Source: Oxalobacteraceae bacterium OTU3CAMAD1
Lineage (GTDB): Bacteria; Pseudomonadota; Gammaproteobacteria; Burkholderiales; Burkholderiaceae_D
Direction of reading: 5' to 3'
Length of the DNA stretch: 64,000 bases
NCBI GenBank assembly: GCA_024123915.1
Contig: CP099650.1
Span: forward strand, 2,356,001 to 2,420,000
Both the position numbers and the translations under genes were made by a program. Below, piece by piece: positions 53,560-62,098 of this stretch (positions are counted from its first letter, which is position 1; each line of letters opens with the position of its first letter). The notes under the pieces were generated by a model. It saw nothing but the letters and a program-made list of their open reading frames with translations. It ran no database searches and had not been told where the DNA came from.

Positions 53560-54927
53560 ATGACTTCCACCGACTTGACCAAGGCGATAAGCCGTTCGGA
53601 TTTCGCTGGCGACTTCCTGTGGGGCGTGTCGACGTCCGCCTACCAGATCGAAGGCGCGCCCGACGTCGGCGGCCGCGTGCCGTCGATCTGGGACACCTTC
53701 AGCGCGACGCCGGGCAAGGTGCGCGACGGCGCTAGCGGCGCGGTCGCTTGCGACCACTATCACCGCTGGGAGGAGGATCTGGATCTGGCGCGGGCCATGG
53801 GCCTGAACTCCTACCGTTTTTCGATCGCGTGGACGCGCATCTTCAATGGCGTGGACGAACAACCGAATCCCGAGGGGCTGGCGTTTTATTCGCGCCTGGT
53901 GGACGGCATGCTGGCGCGCGGCCTGCAGCCGTGGTGCACGCTGTACCACTGGGACTTGCCGCAGTATCTGCAGGACCGGGGCGGCTGGGCGCACCGCGCC
54001 ACCATCGACGCCTATCTGCGATACGTCGACGTGATGACCCAACACCTGGGTGACCGCGTCGAACATTGGATGACCCACAACGAGCCTTGGTGCACGGCCA
54101 TGCACGGCAACTGGGACGGCATGCATGCGCCTGGCAACAAAAGCCTGCCGCTGGCGCTTCAGGTCTGCCACAACGTGCTGGTGTCGCACGGCCTGGCCGT
54201 GCCGATCATCCGCGCCAACGTGCCGGATGCGAAAGTGGGCATCGCATTGAGCCTGCACCCGATCAAGCCGGCCGGCGACAGCGCCGCCGACCAGGAGGCG
54301 GTGGTGCGCCACGACGCGCTGCGCAACCGCTGGTTCCTCGATGTGCTGTATGGCCGCGGCTATCCCGAGCTGGCATTGCAACTGGTGGGCGGGGACGCGC
54401 CGGTGGTGCTGCCCGGCGATATGGAAGCCATTGCCGTCCCCTGCGATTTCCTCGGGGTGAACTACTACTTCCCGGAAGTGGTCACCGACGCGCCCGACCA
54501 GTATCCACTGCGCACCGCCATCGTCCACCCGCAGGATCGGGAGCGTACCGACTTTGGTTGGGAGGTGTCGCCGCAAGGGCTGGTCGACCTGCTGGCGCGC
54601 GTGGTGCGCGAGTATCCGACCGGCGATGTGTATGTGACCGAGAACGGCTCATCCTACGACGATCATGTGGATGCCGACGGCGCCGTCGACGACACGGCGC
54701 GGCGCGATTACCTGATCCGCCATCTGATGGCGGTGCGCGACGCGGTCGCCGCCGGGGCGAATATCAAAGGCTATTTCGCCTGGAGCTTGCTGGACAACTT
54801 CGAATGGTCGGAGGGCTATCTGCGCCGCTTCGGCCTGACCTATGTCGACTATCCGACGCAGCGCCGCATCGTCAAGCAAAGCGGAAGGTGGTACAGCGCC
54901 TTCGTGCGCGGCCAGAACCAACAATAA
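53560..54927 (+). CDS. GH1 beta-glucosidase
   Basis: 455-residue family-1 glycoside hydrolase, normal length. The acid/base Glu175 is in THNEPW and the nucleophile Glu361 in VTENGSS; the N-terminal FLWGVSTSAYQIEGA and SWSLLDNFEW-like AWSLLDNFEW motif are family hallmarks. No signal peptide, so it acts in the cytoplasm on imported cellobiose or aryl-glucosides. It is the first gene of a LacI-controlled operon. Confidence 0.95.
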   Translation: MTSTDLTKAISRSDFAGDFLWGVSTSAYQIEGAPDVGGRVPSIWDTFSATPGKVRDGASGAVACDHYHRWEEDLDLARAMGLNSYRFSIAWTRIFNGVDEQPNPEGLAFYSRLVDGMLARGLQPWCTLYHWDLPQYLQDRGGWAHRATIDAYLRYVDVMTQHLGDRVEHWMTHNEPWCTAMHGNWDGMHAPGNKSLPLALQVCHNVLVSHGLAVPIIRANVPDAKVGIALSLHPIKPAGDSAADQEAVVRHDALRNRWFLDVLYGRGYPELALQLVGGDAPVVLPGDMEAIAVPCDFLGVNYYFPEVVTDAPDQYPLRTAIVHPQDRERTDFGWEVSPQGLVDLLARVVREYPTGDVYVTENGSSYDDHVDADGAVDDTARRDYLIRHLMAVRDAVAAGANIKGYFAWSLLDNFEWSEGYLRRFGLTYVDYPTQRRIVKQSGRWYSAFVRGQNQQ

Positions 54928-54951
54928 ATCGATCACGGAGACTTACCCAGA

Positions 54952-57495
54952 ATGAAAACACGTCATAACCACATCCTGCGCCGCGCCGTCCTGGCCTCCA
55001 TGCTGGCGCTGGGCACCCACGCCATCGCCGCAGCTCCAGCTACTGCTGCAACCCCGCTCACCGACTGGCCGCGCGTTGCCAGCGCCGTCAAGCAGGACAA
55101 GGCGATGGAGGCGCGCATCGCCGGCATCGTCGCGGGCATGACTTTGGCGCAAAAAGTCGGCCAGATGACGCAGCCCGAGATCAAGTTCATCACGCCCGGG
55201 CAGGTGCGGGAGTTCTACATCGGTTCAGTCCTCAATGGCGGCGGCAGTTGGCCGCAGGGGAACAAGTACGCCACCGCCGCCGACTGGGTCAAGCTGGCTG
55301 ACGCCTACTACGACGCGTCGATGGGCACGGACATGAAGGTCAAGGTCCCGGTCATCTGGGGCATCGACGCCATGCACGGCAACAGCAATATGTATGGCGC
55401 TACGCTGTTCCCGCACAATATCGGTCTCGGTGCCGCGCGCGACAAAAAACTGGTCGAGCAGATGGCGCGCTCGGTCGCCAGGGCGGTGCGCGCCACCGGG
55501 ATCGACTGGGTATTCGCGCCGACGCTGGCGGTGGTGCGCGACGATCGCTGGGGGCGTACCTATGAGAGCTTCTCGGAAGATCCTGCCATCGTCAGGGACT
55601 ATGCGGGCGCCTACGTCAAGGGCCTGCAGGGCGACTTGAAAGGCGATGGCACCGTGGTCGCCACCGCCAAGCATTTCGTCGGCGACGGCGGCACCGCCGA
55701 GGGCAAGGATCGTGGCGTCAACCAGGCCACCAAGGCCGACATGATCAACATCCACGCGCTGGGCTACTATCCGGCACTCGAAGCCGGCGTGCAGACGGTC
55801 ATGGCCTCCTTCAACAGCTGGAACGATGTCGAGGGCGGCGCCGATCATGGCAAGATGCACGGCAGTAAAGCGCTGCTGACCGACGCGCTGAAAACCAGGA
55901 TGGGTTTCGATGGCCTGATCGTCAGCGACTGGAACGGCATCGCCGAGGTGCCGGGCTGCGCCGAGGACAGCTGCGCGCAGTCGATCAACGCCGGCGTCGA
56001 TATGATGATGGTGCCGGAGCGCTGGAAAACCTTCATCACCAATACCATCGCCCAGGTGGAGAAGGGCGAAATCCCGATGTCGCGCATCGACGACGCGGTG
56101 ACCCGCATCCTGCGGGTGAAGCTGCGCGCAGGTCTGTTCGACGGCAAGAAGCCATCGCAAAACCGCTACGCCGGCAAGCAGGAGGCGTTGCAGGACCGCG
56201 CGCTGGCGCGCCAGGCGGTGCGCGAATCGCTGGTGCTGCTGAAGAATAACGGCGGCGTGTTGCCGCTGGCGCGGGGCAAAAAGATCCTTGTCGTCGGCAA
56301 GAGCGCCGACAGCATGGCCAACCAGTCGGGCGGCTGGTCGCTGACCTGGCAGGGAACGGACAACAAGAACAGCGACTATCCGATCGGCGACACCATCCTC
56401 GCCGGCATTCGCGATGCCGCCGGCAAGGACAACGTCACCTTCAGCGAGAACGCCTCCGGCGTCGATGTGGGCAAGTTCGACGCCGTCATCGCCGTCATCG
56501 GCGAGACGCCTTACGCGGAGGGCGACGGCGACATCGGTCCATCGGGCACGCTGCGCCTGTCCGGCCGCCATCCGGAGGATCTGGCCGTGCTGAAGGCGGT
56601 GGCGGACAAGGGCAAGCCGGTGGTGACGGTGCTGGTGACCGGCCGCCCGCTGTACGCCAACGACATCCTCAACCTGTCTGACAGCTTCGTCTCGGCCTGG
56701 CTGCCGGGCACCGAGGGCAAGGGCGTGTCCGATGTCCTGTTCCGCAAGGCGGACGGCGAGGTCAACGCGGACTTCCGCGGCAAACTGTCGTTCTCGTGGC
56801 CCAAGTCGGCCTGCCAGTCGCCGCTCAACGTCGGCGACGCCGGCTACGATCCGTTGTTCAAATATGGCTATGGCCTTACCTACGCCGCCAAGGCCAGCCA
56901 GGCATCCCTGCCGATGCTCGACGCGAGCTTCTCGCAGGGCGGCTGCGGCAAGAGCACCGCGATGCCGGTGTATAGCCCCGCCGACCGCGCCACGTATGGA
57001 CTCTACGTGGAAAGCGGCGGCCGGAGGACGGCGCTGGGCGCGGACCTGAACGCGGTGTTCAATCTGCCCACGGTGAAGGTGGAGACGGCCCAGATCAACA
57101 CACAACAGGATGCAAAAAGGCTAACTTGGTCCGGTCCTGCTAAACTGTCGGCGCAATCCGGCAAGGCCATGCCGATTCCCGCGATCGCCGGCACCGACGG
57201 CGCGCTGCAATTCGATACCATCGTCACCGGCGCCCCACAAGGGAAGGCCGGGATCTGGATGGAAAACGTGGAACTCGACGCCAGCGCCGTGTTCCAGCGC
57301 ATGGCCGGCAAGGGCAAACAGACGGTGAAGATACCGCTGTCGTGCTTTGGCGCCAAAGGACTGAAACCCGACGCGTTGTCCACGCCGTTCGCCGTATCGG
57401 CGGACGGTCCGTTCGCGGCCACTTTCGCCAACATCCAGATCGTTGGCGGCGCGGCCAAGGACAAGGAGGCGTCGGCATGTGGGGATTTTAAGTAA
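54952..57495 (+). CDS. GH3 beta-glucosidase/exo-glucanase, exported
   Basis: 847-residue family-3 enzyme. It has a signal peptide (AVLASMLALGTHAIAAAPA), a GH3 N-terminal domain with nucleophile Asp in GLIVSDWNGI, a C-terminal GH3 domain and about 190 further residues resembling the ExoP-type beta-sandwich domain. It would trim beta-glucans or cellodextrins in the periplasm or outside, feeding the MFS transporter and the cytoplasmic GH1 enzyme. It follows the GH1 gene after 24 bases. Confidence 0.92.
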   Translation: MKTRHNHILRRAVLASMLALGTHAIAAAPATAATPLTDWPRVASAVKQDKAMEARIAGIVAGMTLAQKVGQMTQPEIKFITPGQVREFYIGSVLNGGGSWPQGNKYATAADWVKLADAYYDASMGTDMKVKVPVIWGIDAMHGNSNMYGATLFPHNIGLGAARDKKLVEQMARSVARAVRATGIDWVFAPTLAVVRDDRWGRTYESFSEDPAIVRDYAGAYVKGLQGDLKGDGTVVATAKHFVGDGGTAEGKDRGVNQATKADMINIHALGYYPALEAGVQTVMASFNSWNDVEGGADHGKMHGSKALLTDALKTRMGFDGLIVSDWNGIAEVPGCAEDSCAQSINAGVDMMMVPERWKTFITNTIAQVEKGEIPMSRIDDAVTRILRVKLRAGLFDGKKPSQNRYAGKQEALQDRALARQAVRESLVLLKNNGGVLPLARGKKILVVGKSADSMANQSGGWSLTWQGTDNKNSDYPIGDTILAGIRDAAGKDNVTFSENASGVDVGKFDAVIAVIGETPYAEGDGDIGPSGTLRLSGRHPEDLAVLKAVADKGKPVVTVLVTGRPLYANDILNLSDSFVSAWLPGTEGKGVSDVLFRKADGEVNADFRGKLSFSWPKSACQSPLNVGDAGYDPLFKYGYGLTYAAKASQASLPMLDASFSQGGCGKSTAMPVYSPADRATYGLYVESGGRRTALGADLNAVFNLPTVKVETAQINTQQDAKRLTWSGPAKLSAQSGKAMPIPAIAGTDGALQFDTIVTGAPQGKAGIWMENVELDASAVFQRMAGKGKQTVKIPLSCFGAKGLKPDALSTPFAVSADGPFAATFANIQIVGGAAKDKEASACGDFK

Positions 57496-57522
57496 AAACC
57501 AAATAAAACAGAAAGAGCTAGC

Positions 57523-58848
57523 ATGGAACCATTATCGAAAGCTGCCGGAGCGCCGGGCAGCCCGTCGCAGGCCAAGGGCAACACAGGTCCCCTGATCATC
57601 ATCACGATCCTGTTCTTCATGTGGGGTCTGCTGACGGCGTTGAACGACGTCCTGATCCCGCACTTGAAGTCGATTTACACGTTGACCTATGTGCAGGCGA
57701 TGCTGGTGCAGTTCTGCTTCTTCGGCGCCTACTTCATCGTCTCCCTGCCCGCCGGTGCGCTGATCAAGCGAATCGGCTACCAGAACGGCGCCGTTGCCGG
57801 CCTGACCATCGCTGCCGCCGGCTGCGCGCTGTTCTACCCGGCGTCGACCAGCGGTTATGCGCTGTTCCTGCTGGCGTTCTTCATTCTGGCGGGTGGCATC
57901 ACCATCCTGCAGGTGGCGGCCAATCCCTACGTGACCATCCTGGGCGACCCGCAGACGGCATCGAGCCGCCTGACCTTGACCCAGGCCTTCAACTCGCTGG
58001 GCACCACGGTGGCGCCTACCCTGGGCGGTATGCTGATATTGGCCGGTGGCGTGATGAGCACCGCCGATCTGGCCAAGCTGCCGGCAGACCAGGTGGCAGC
58101 GTACTACGCCAACCAGGCGGCCAGCGTGCAAGGTCCGTATCTGGCGCTGGCTGGCGCGCTGCTGGTGCTGGCGATCCTGTTTGCGATGGCGCGTCTGCCG
58201 AAGATCGTCGACGCCGAACAACCGGCCGCCCAGGCGACTGGCGGCGGCTGGAAAGAAGTACTGCAACACCGCCATCTGGTGCTGGGCGTGATCGGTATCT
58301 TCCTGTATGTGGGCGCGGAAGTGTGCGTCGGCAGCTTCCTGATCAACTTCATCGGCGAGCCGCACATCGCCGGCCTGCCGGAACACCAGGCGGCGCCTTA
58401 CGTCAGCTACTTCTGGGGCGGCGCCATGGTGGGCCGCTTCATCGGCTTCGCGGTCATGCGCTCCGTCAGCCCGGGCAAGGCCCTGGCCTTCAACTCGGCC
58501 GCCGCGTTCGCGCTGCTGCTGGTGGCGATTTTCGGCAGCGGTCATACCGCGATGTGGGCGCTGCTGGGCGTTGGCCTGTTCAACTCCATCATGTTCCCGA
58601 CCATCTTCTCGATGGCGCTGAACAAACTGGGACCGTTGACGGGGCAGGGCTCCGGCTTGCTGTGCATGGCGATCGTCGGCGGCGCGCTGGTGCCGTTCGC
58701 GCAAGGCTTCCTGGCCGATACCGTCAACCTGCAGATCTCGTTCGTCGTGCCTGCGGCGTGCTACGTCTTCGTGCTGTACTTCGGCTTGAAGTACGCTGGC
58801 ATGTATGCCGATGGCGGGGACAAACCGGCCGCGCGGGCCGGGCACTAA
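57523..58848 (+). CDS. MFS sugar transporter, FucP/GluP family
   Basis: 441-residue permease with 12 predicted TM helices. The N-terminal [19 protein letters not shown] and later [20 protein letters not shown] are typical of the FucP/glucose-galactose transporter group. It is a proton- or sodium-coupled importer of glucose, galactose or a related sugar released by the two glucosidases. It is last in the operon. Confidence 0.9.
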   Translation: MEPLSKAAGAPGSPSQAKGNTGPLIIITILFFMWGLLTALNDVLIPHLKSIYTLTYVQAMLVQFCFFGAYFIVSLPAGALIKRIGYQNGAVAGLTIAAAGCALFYPASTSGYALFLLAFFILAGGITILQVAANPYVTILGDPQTASSRLTLTQAFNSLGTTVAPTLGGMLILAGGVMSTADLAKLPADQVAAYYANQAASVQGPYLALAGALLVLAILFAMARLPKIVDAEQPAAQATGGGWKEVLQHRHLVLGVIGIFLYVGAEVCVGSFLINFIGEPHIAGLPEHQAAPYVSYFWGGAMVGRFIGFAVMRSVSPGKALAFNSAAAFALLLVAIFGSGHTAMWALLGVGLFNSIMFPTIFSMALNKLGPLTGQGSGLLCMAIVGGALVPFAQGFLADTVNLQISFVVPAACYVFVLYFGLKYAGMYADGGDKPAARAGH

Positions 58849-58863
58849 AAGTAACTTCGGAAC

Positions 58864-58960
58864 CACGTAGGGCGGATTAGGCGGAACGCCGTAATCGGCC
58901 ATGCATGCGCCGTCGATGCGCATACATGGCCGATTACGCTTCGCTAATCCGCCCTACGTG
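58864..58960. repeat. interspersed palindromic repeat, copy 3
   Basis: 97-bp imperfect palindrome with ends CACGTAGGGCGGATTAG and CTAATCCGCCCTACGTG. It is between the convergent transporter gene and the DUF1854 gene. Here the flanking genes have stops outside the element. It matches the copies at 21881 and 27984. Confidence 0.92.
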
Positions 58961-58993
58961 TTTTCGTTGTATACCTTGCGGGACGTTGGAGTA

Positions 58994-59464
58994 TTACAGG
59001 AAGCGGTCGAGGATTTTTCTGCCGTGCTTGTCGAGCTCGCGCACGTCGCGGATCAGGTAGTGGATGCCGTGGATGTCCGAGATGAGTAGCGTGTCCACCG
59101 TCAGGCGGCGGATGTCTTCCTCGCCGCGCAGGACGAATTCGGTGTCGCCACGGTCCGTCTCCACCGTCCAGGTGCATGGCGTGGCGAAGCCCGAGACGTC
59201 AACGATGCGCGAAATCTCCGGCATGAATTCACGGCCCGCCAACTCTTCCCGCACCAGGTCTCCGATCTCTTTCGGCAGGTCTTCGATGCGGTCGATCCAG
59301 GCCACTTCCTTGCCGTCGCCGCTGACCAGCGCGATGCCGTCCTCCGGCGCCTGCACCGGGAAGGCGCGCACCGCCGCCACGCCTTCGTGGACGTCGCCTT
59401 CGCAGGTAGTCAGCACCAGGCGGCCGAAGGGATTGCGTACCAGTTCAAATTTTGTCGTCGTCAT
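58994..59464 (-). CDS. DUF1854 protein, cyanophycin-metabolism-associated
   Basis: 156-residue cytoplasmic protein of the DUF1854 family, which is recurrently found with cyanophycin synthetase genes and the ABC transporter. Characteristic segments are KFELVRNPFGRLVLT at the start and SDIHGIHYLIRDVRELD near the end. Its molecular role is unknown. It follows the ABC transporter gene after 23 bases on the same strand and is probably co-transcribed. Confidence 0.82.
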   Translation of the reverse strand: MTTTKFELVRNPFGRLVLTTCEGDVHEGVAAVRAFPVQAPEDGIALVSGDGKEVAWIDRIEDLPKEIGDLVREELAGREFMPEISRIVDVSGFATPCTWTVETDRGDTEFVLRGEEDIRRLTVDTLLISDIHGIHYLIRDVRELDKHGRKILDRFL

Positions 59465-59487
59465 GTGATTCTCAGTTGCTTCCCTGG

Positions 59488-61761
59488 TTATTCCTTGCTG
59501 CCGCTGTCGTCCATGTCGGTGTCGACATTGCGGGCTTGCGCCTGATACAGGCGGTAGTAGGCGCCTTCGCGTTCCATCAGCACGTCGTGCGAACCTTCCT
59601 CCACAACCACGCCGCGATCCAGCACCACCAGGCGGTCGGCCTTCTGCAAGGTCGACAGGCGGTGGGCGATGGCGATCGTGGTCCGGCCCTTCACCAGGTT
59701 TTCCAGCGCGCGCTGGATTTCTTTTTCGGTCTCGGAGTCGACCGAGGACGTGGCTTCGTCGAGGATCAGGATCTTCGGATCGATCAGCAGCGCGCGGGCG
59801 ATCGAGATGCGTTGACGCTCGCCGCCGGACAACCCTTGCCCACGCTCGCCGACCATCGAGTCGTAACCCTGCGGCAGGCGCAGGATGAATTCGTGCGCGT
59901 GCGCGGCGCGGGCTGCGGCGATGATTTCCTCGCGCGTGGCGTCCGGCTTGCCGTAGGCGAGGTTCTCGGCGATGGTGCCGAAGAACAGGAAAGGCTCCTG
60001 CAGCACCAGGCCGATGTTGCGGCGGTAGTCCGACACCGCGAACGAGCGGATGTCGACGCCGTCGAGCATGATGGCGCCTTCCGAGACGTCGTAGAAACGG
60101 CAGATCAAGTTGACCAGGGTCGATTTGCCGGAGCCCGAGTGGCCGACCAGGCCGACCATCTCGCCTGCCTTGATATCGAGGCTGATGCCGCGGTTGACGG
60201 CGCGGTTACCGTAGCGGAAACCGACTTCGCGCAAGGTGATGTTGCCATCGACCTTGGCCAGCTTGACCGGGTTGACAGGTTCCGGCACCGACGACACGTG
60301 ATCGAGGATGTCGAAGATGCGCTTGGCGGCCGACGCCGATTTCTGCGTGACCGAGACGATACGGCTCATCGAGTCGAGACGGCCGTAGAAGCGGCTGGAG
60401 TAGGCGATGAACGCCGACAGCACACCGACCGTGATGTTGCCCTTCGAGACCTGGTAAATGCCGAACACCCAGATCACCAGCAGACCGAGTTCGGTCAGGA
60501 ACGACACCGTCGGCGAGAACAGCGACCAGATTTTATTCAGTTTGTCGTTGACGGCCAGGTTGTGCTGGTTGGCGGTGCGGAAGCGCGACGCTTCGCGCGA
60601 TTCCTGCGCGAAGGCCTTGACCACGCGGATGCCGGGGATGGTATCGGCCAGCACGTTGGTCACTTCGCCCCATACGCGGTCGATCTTTTCAAAGCCCATG
60701 CGCAGGCGGTCGCGCACCACGTGGATCAACCAGGCGATGAACGGCAGCGGCAGCAGGGTGAAGATCGCCAGCCACGGGTCGATCGAGAACAGGATCACGC
60801 CGGTCATGATGATCATCAGGCAGTCGGACGCGAAGTCGAGCAAGTGCAGCGACAGGAACACGCAGATCCTGTCGCTCTCGCTGCCGATGCGCGACATCAG
60901 GTCGCCCGTGCGCTTGCCGCCGAAGTATTCCAGCGACAGGCGCAGAAGGTGGTCGTAGGTTTCGGTGCGCAGGTCGGCGCCGATGCGCTCCGACACCAGC
61001 GCCAGCACGTAGGTCTTGGCCCAGCCCAGTATCCACGCCATCACCGCCGAGGCGACCAGGCCGGACATGTACAGCGCCACCATCGAGGTGTCGACCGGTT
61101 TGCCGTTCTGGTAGGGGATCAGCACATTGTCCATCAACGGGATGGTCAGGTAGGGCGGGATCATGTGTGCGCCGGTGCTGAGCAACATCAGCGAGAATCC
61201 CAGCGCGAGCTGGAATTTGTACGGCTTGGCGAAGCGCCACAGACGGAACAAGGTCCACGTCGACGGCGGGGTGTAAATCACCTTGGTGCAGACCGGGCAT
61301 TCCTCCTGGTCCGGCTCCAGCGGCGCCTTGCAGCTCGGGCAGATGCTTTTTTCTTCGACGAGGACCGGCACGCCGGTGGCGTGGCTGTCCAGGTGCGCGG
61401 AGAAGGCCTCCACCAGGCGGATCGCGTTGAGGTTCTGGCCCAGGGTGAAGCGCCAGGCCGCCAGACGGCCGCTTTTGCCGATCAACTCCAGATGGCCGAC
61501 GCCGGCGTGGTCGTGGTGCTTCAGGGTCAGGTCATGCGAAAACGGCCACGATTGCCACTGTTCCTGGCCCGGCGAACGCGCCAGCAGGCGGGTGGCGGTG
61601 ACCACGATGACGCCCTTGGCGAAACGAAGTTGCTGATCCAGGTCAACCTCCAGGGCACTTACAACGTTTTCCTCTTTGGAAAGCTGTGCCTGTATCTCGG
61701 AGCGCCAGCGTTCAGGAAGATCGCCGAGGCTGGATACGTTGGAAAGTTGTTGGGTTGTCAT
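59488..61761 (-). CDS. ABC transporter (permease-ATPase half-transporter), cyanophycin-associated
   Basis: 757-residue half-transporter. A roughly 160-residue N-terminal region contains a zinc-ribbon-like Cys set (CPSCKAPLEPDQEECPVC), then six TM helices and an ATPase domain with Walker A GHSGSGKST, signature LSGGERQR and LILDEATSSVD. ATG at 61761 (MTTQQLSN) is taken; a longer ORF starts upstream. Located divergent to a cyanophycin synthetase, it is proposed to move cyanophycin-related metabolites; direction and substrate are not shown. Confidence 0.85.
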   Translation of the reverse strand: MTTQQLSNVSSLGDLPERWRSEIQAQLSKEENVVSALEVDLDQQLRFAKGVIVVTATRLLARSPGQEQWQSWPFSHDLTLKHHDHAGVGHLELIGKSGRLAAWRFTLGQNLNAIRLVEAFSAHLDSHATGVPVLVEEKSICPSCKAPLEPDQEECPVCTKVIYTPPSTWTLFRLWRFAKPYKFQLALGFSLMLLSTGAHMIPPYLTIPLMDNVLIPYQNGKPVDTSMVALYMSGLVASAVMAWILGWAKTYVLALVSERIGADLRTETYDHLLRLSLEYFGGKRTGDLMSRIGSESDRICVFLSLHLLDFASDCLMIIMTGVILFSIDPWLAIFTLLPLPFIAWLIHVVRDRLRMGFEKIDRVWGEVTNVLADTIPGIRVVKAFAQESREASRFRTANQHNLAVNDKLNKIWSLFSPTVSFLTELGLLVIWVFGIYQVSKGNITVGVLSAFIAYSSRFYGRLDSMSRIVSVTQKSASAAKRIFDILDHVSSVPEPVNPVKLAKVDGNITLREVGFRYGNRAVNRGISLDIKAGEMVGLVGHSGSGKSTLVNLICRFYDVSEGAIMLDGVDIRSFAVSDYRRNIGLVLQEPFLFFGTIAENLAYGKPDATREEIIAAARAAHAHEFILRLPQGYDSMVGERGQGLSGGERQRISIARALLIDPKILILDEATSSVDSETEKEIQRALENLVKGRTTIAIAHRLSTLQKADRLVVLDRGVVVEEGSHDVLMEREGAYYRLYQAQARNVDTDMDDSGSKE

Positions 61762-62098
61762 CGTGCGGCTTACTCCGGGTCGAAAAAATGGTGAAACTAG
61801 CATCGGTACTCTACAACAATCGCTTTGCCAATAAGGTGTTGCGGCTGGTATAAGTAATTATTTACGGTATTCTGTCAGTGCATCAACAGTCGAGTCGGAC
61901 GTTTGACTCGCACCATAAAAAAACCGGGCTTTTTGTACTGGCGGCAAGTATAACGCACAGACATAGGGCTCGGTGGACATGATGAACTTGGTCAAACATA
62001 CGGGTGGGCCAAACAGGATTTGGCGGCAAGCGGTGGTACGGGTTTAAAATACGGCGCAGGCTGGCCACGGCTGATAACAAAGACACAAGAATAGAAAC
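61762..62098. other. divergent intergenic region between the ABC transporter and cyanophycin synthetase genes
   Basis: 337 bases without a convincing ORF. It must carry promoters for both directions. No strong operator, tRNA or repeat was seen; it includes an A-run and CCGGG/CTTTTT-like short repeat around 61918-61935. Confidence 0.6.

Noticed and set aside
59452..61794. Long plus-strand ORF of 780 codons
   Set aside because: It is the antisense frame of the ABC transporter gene, which has all expected motifs.
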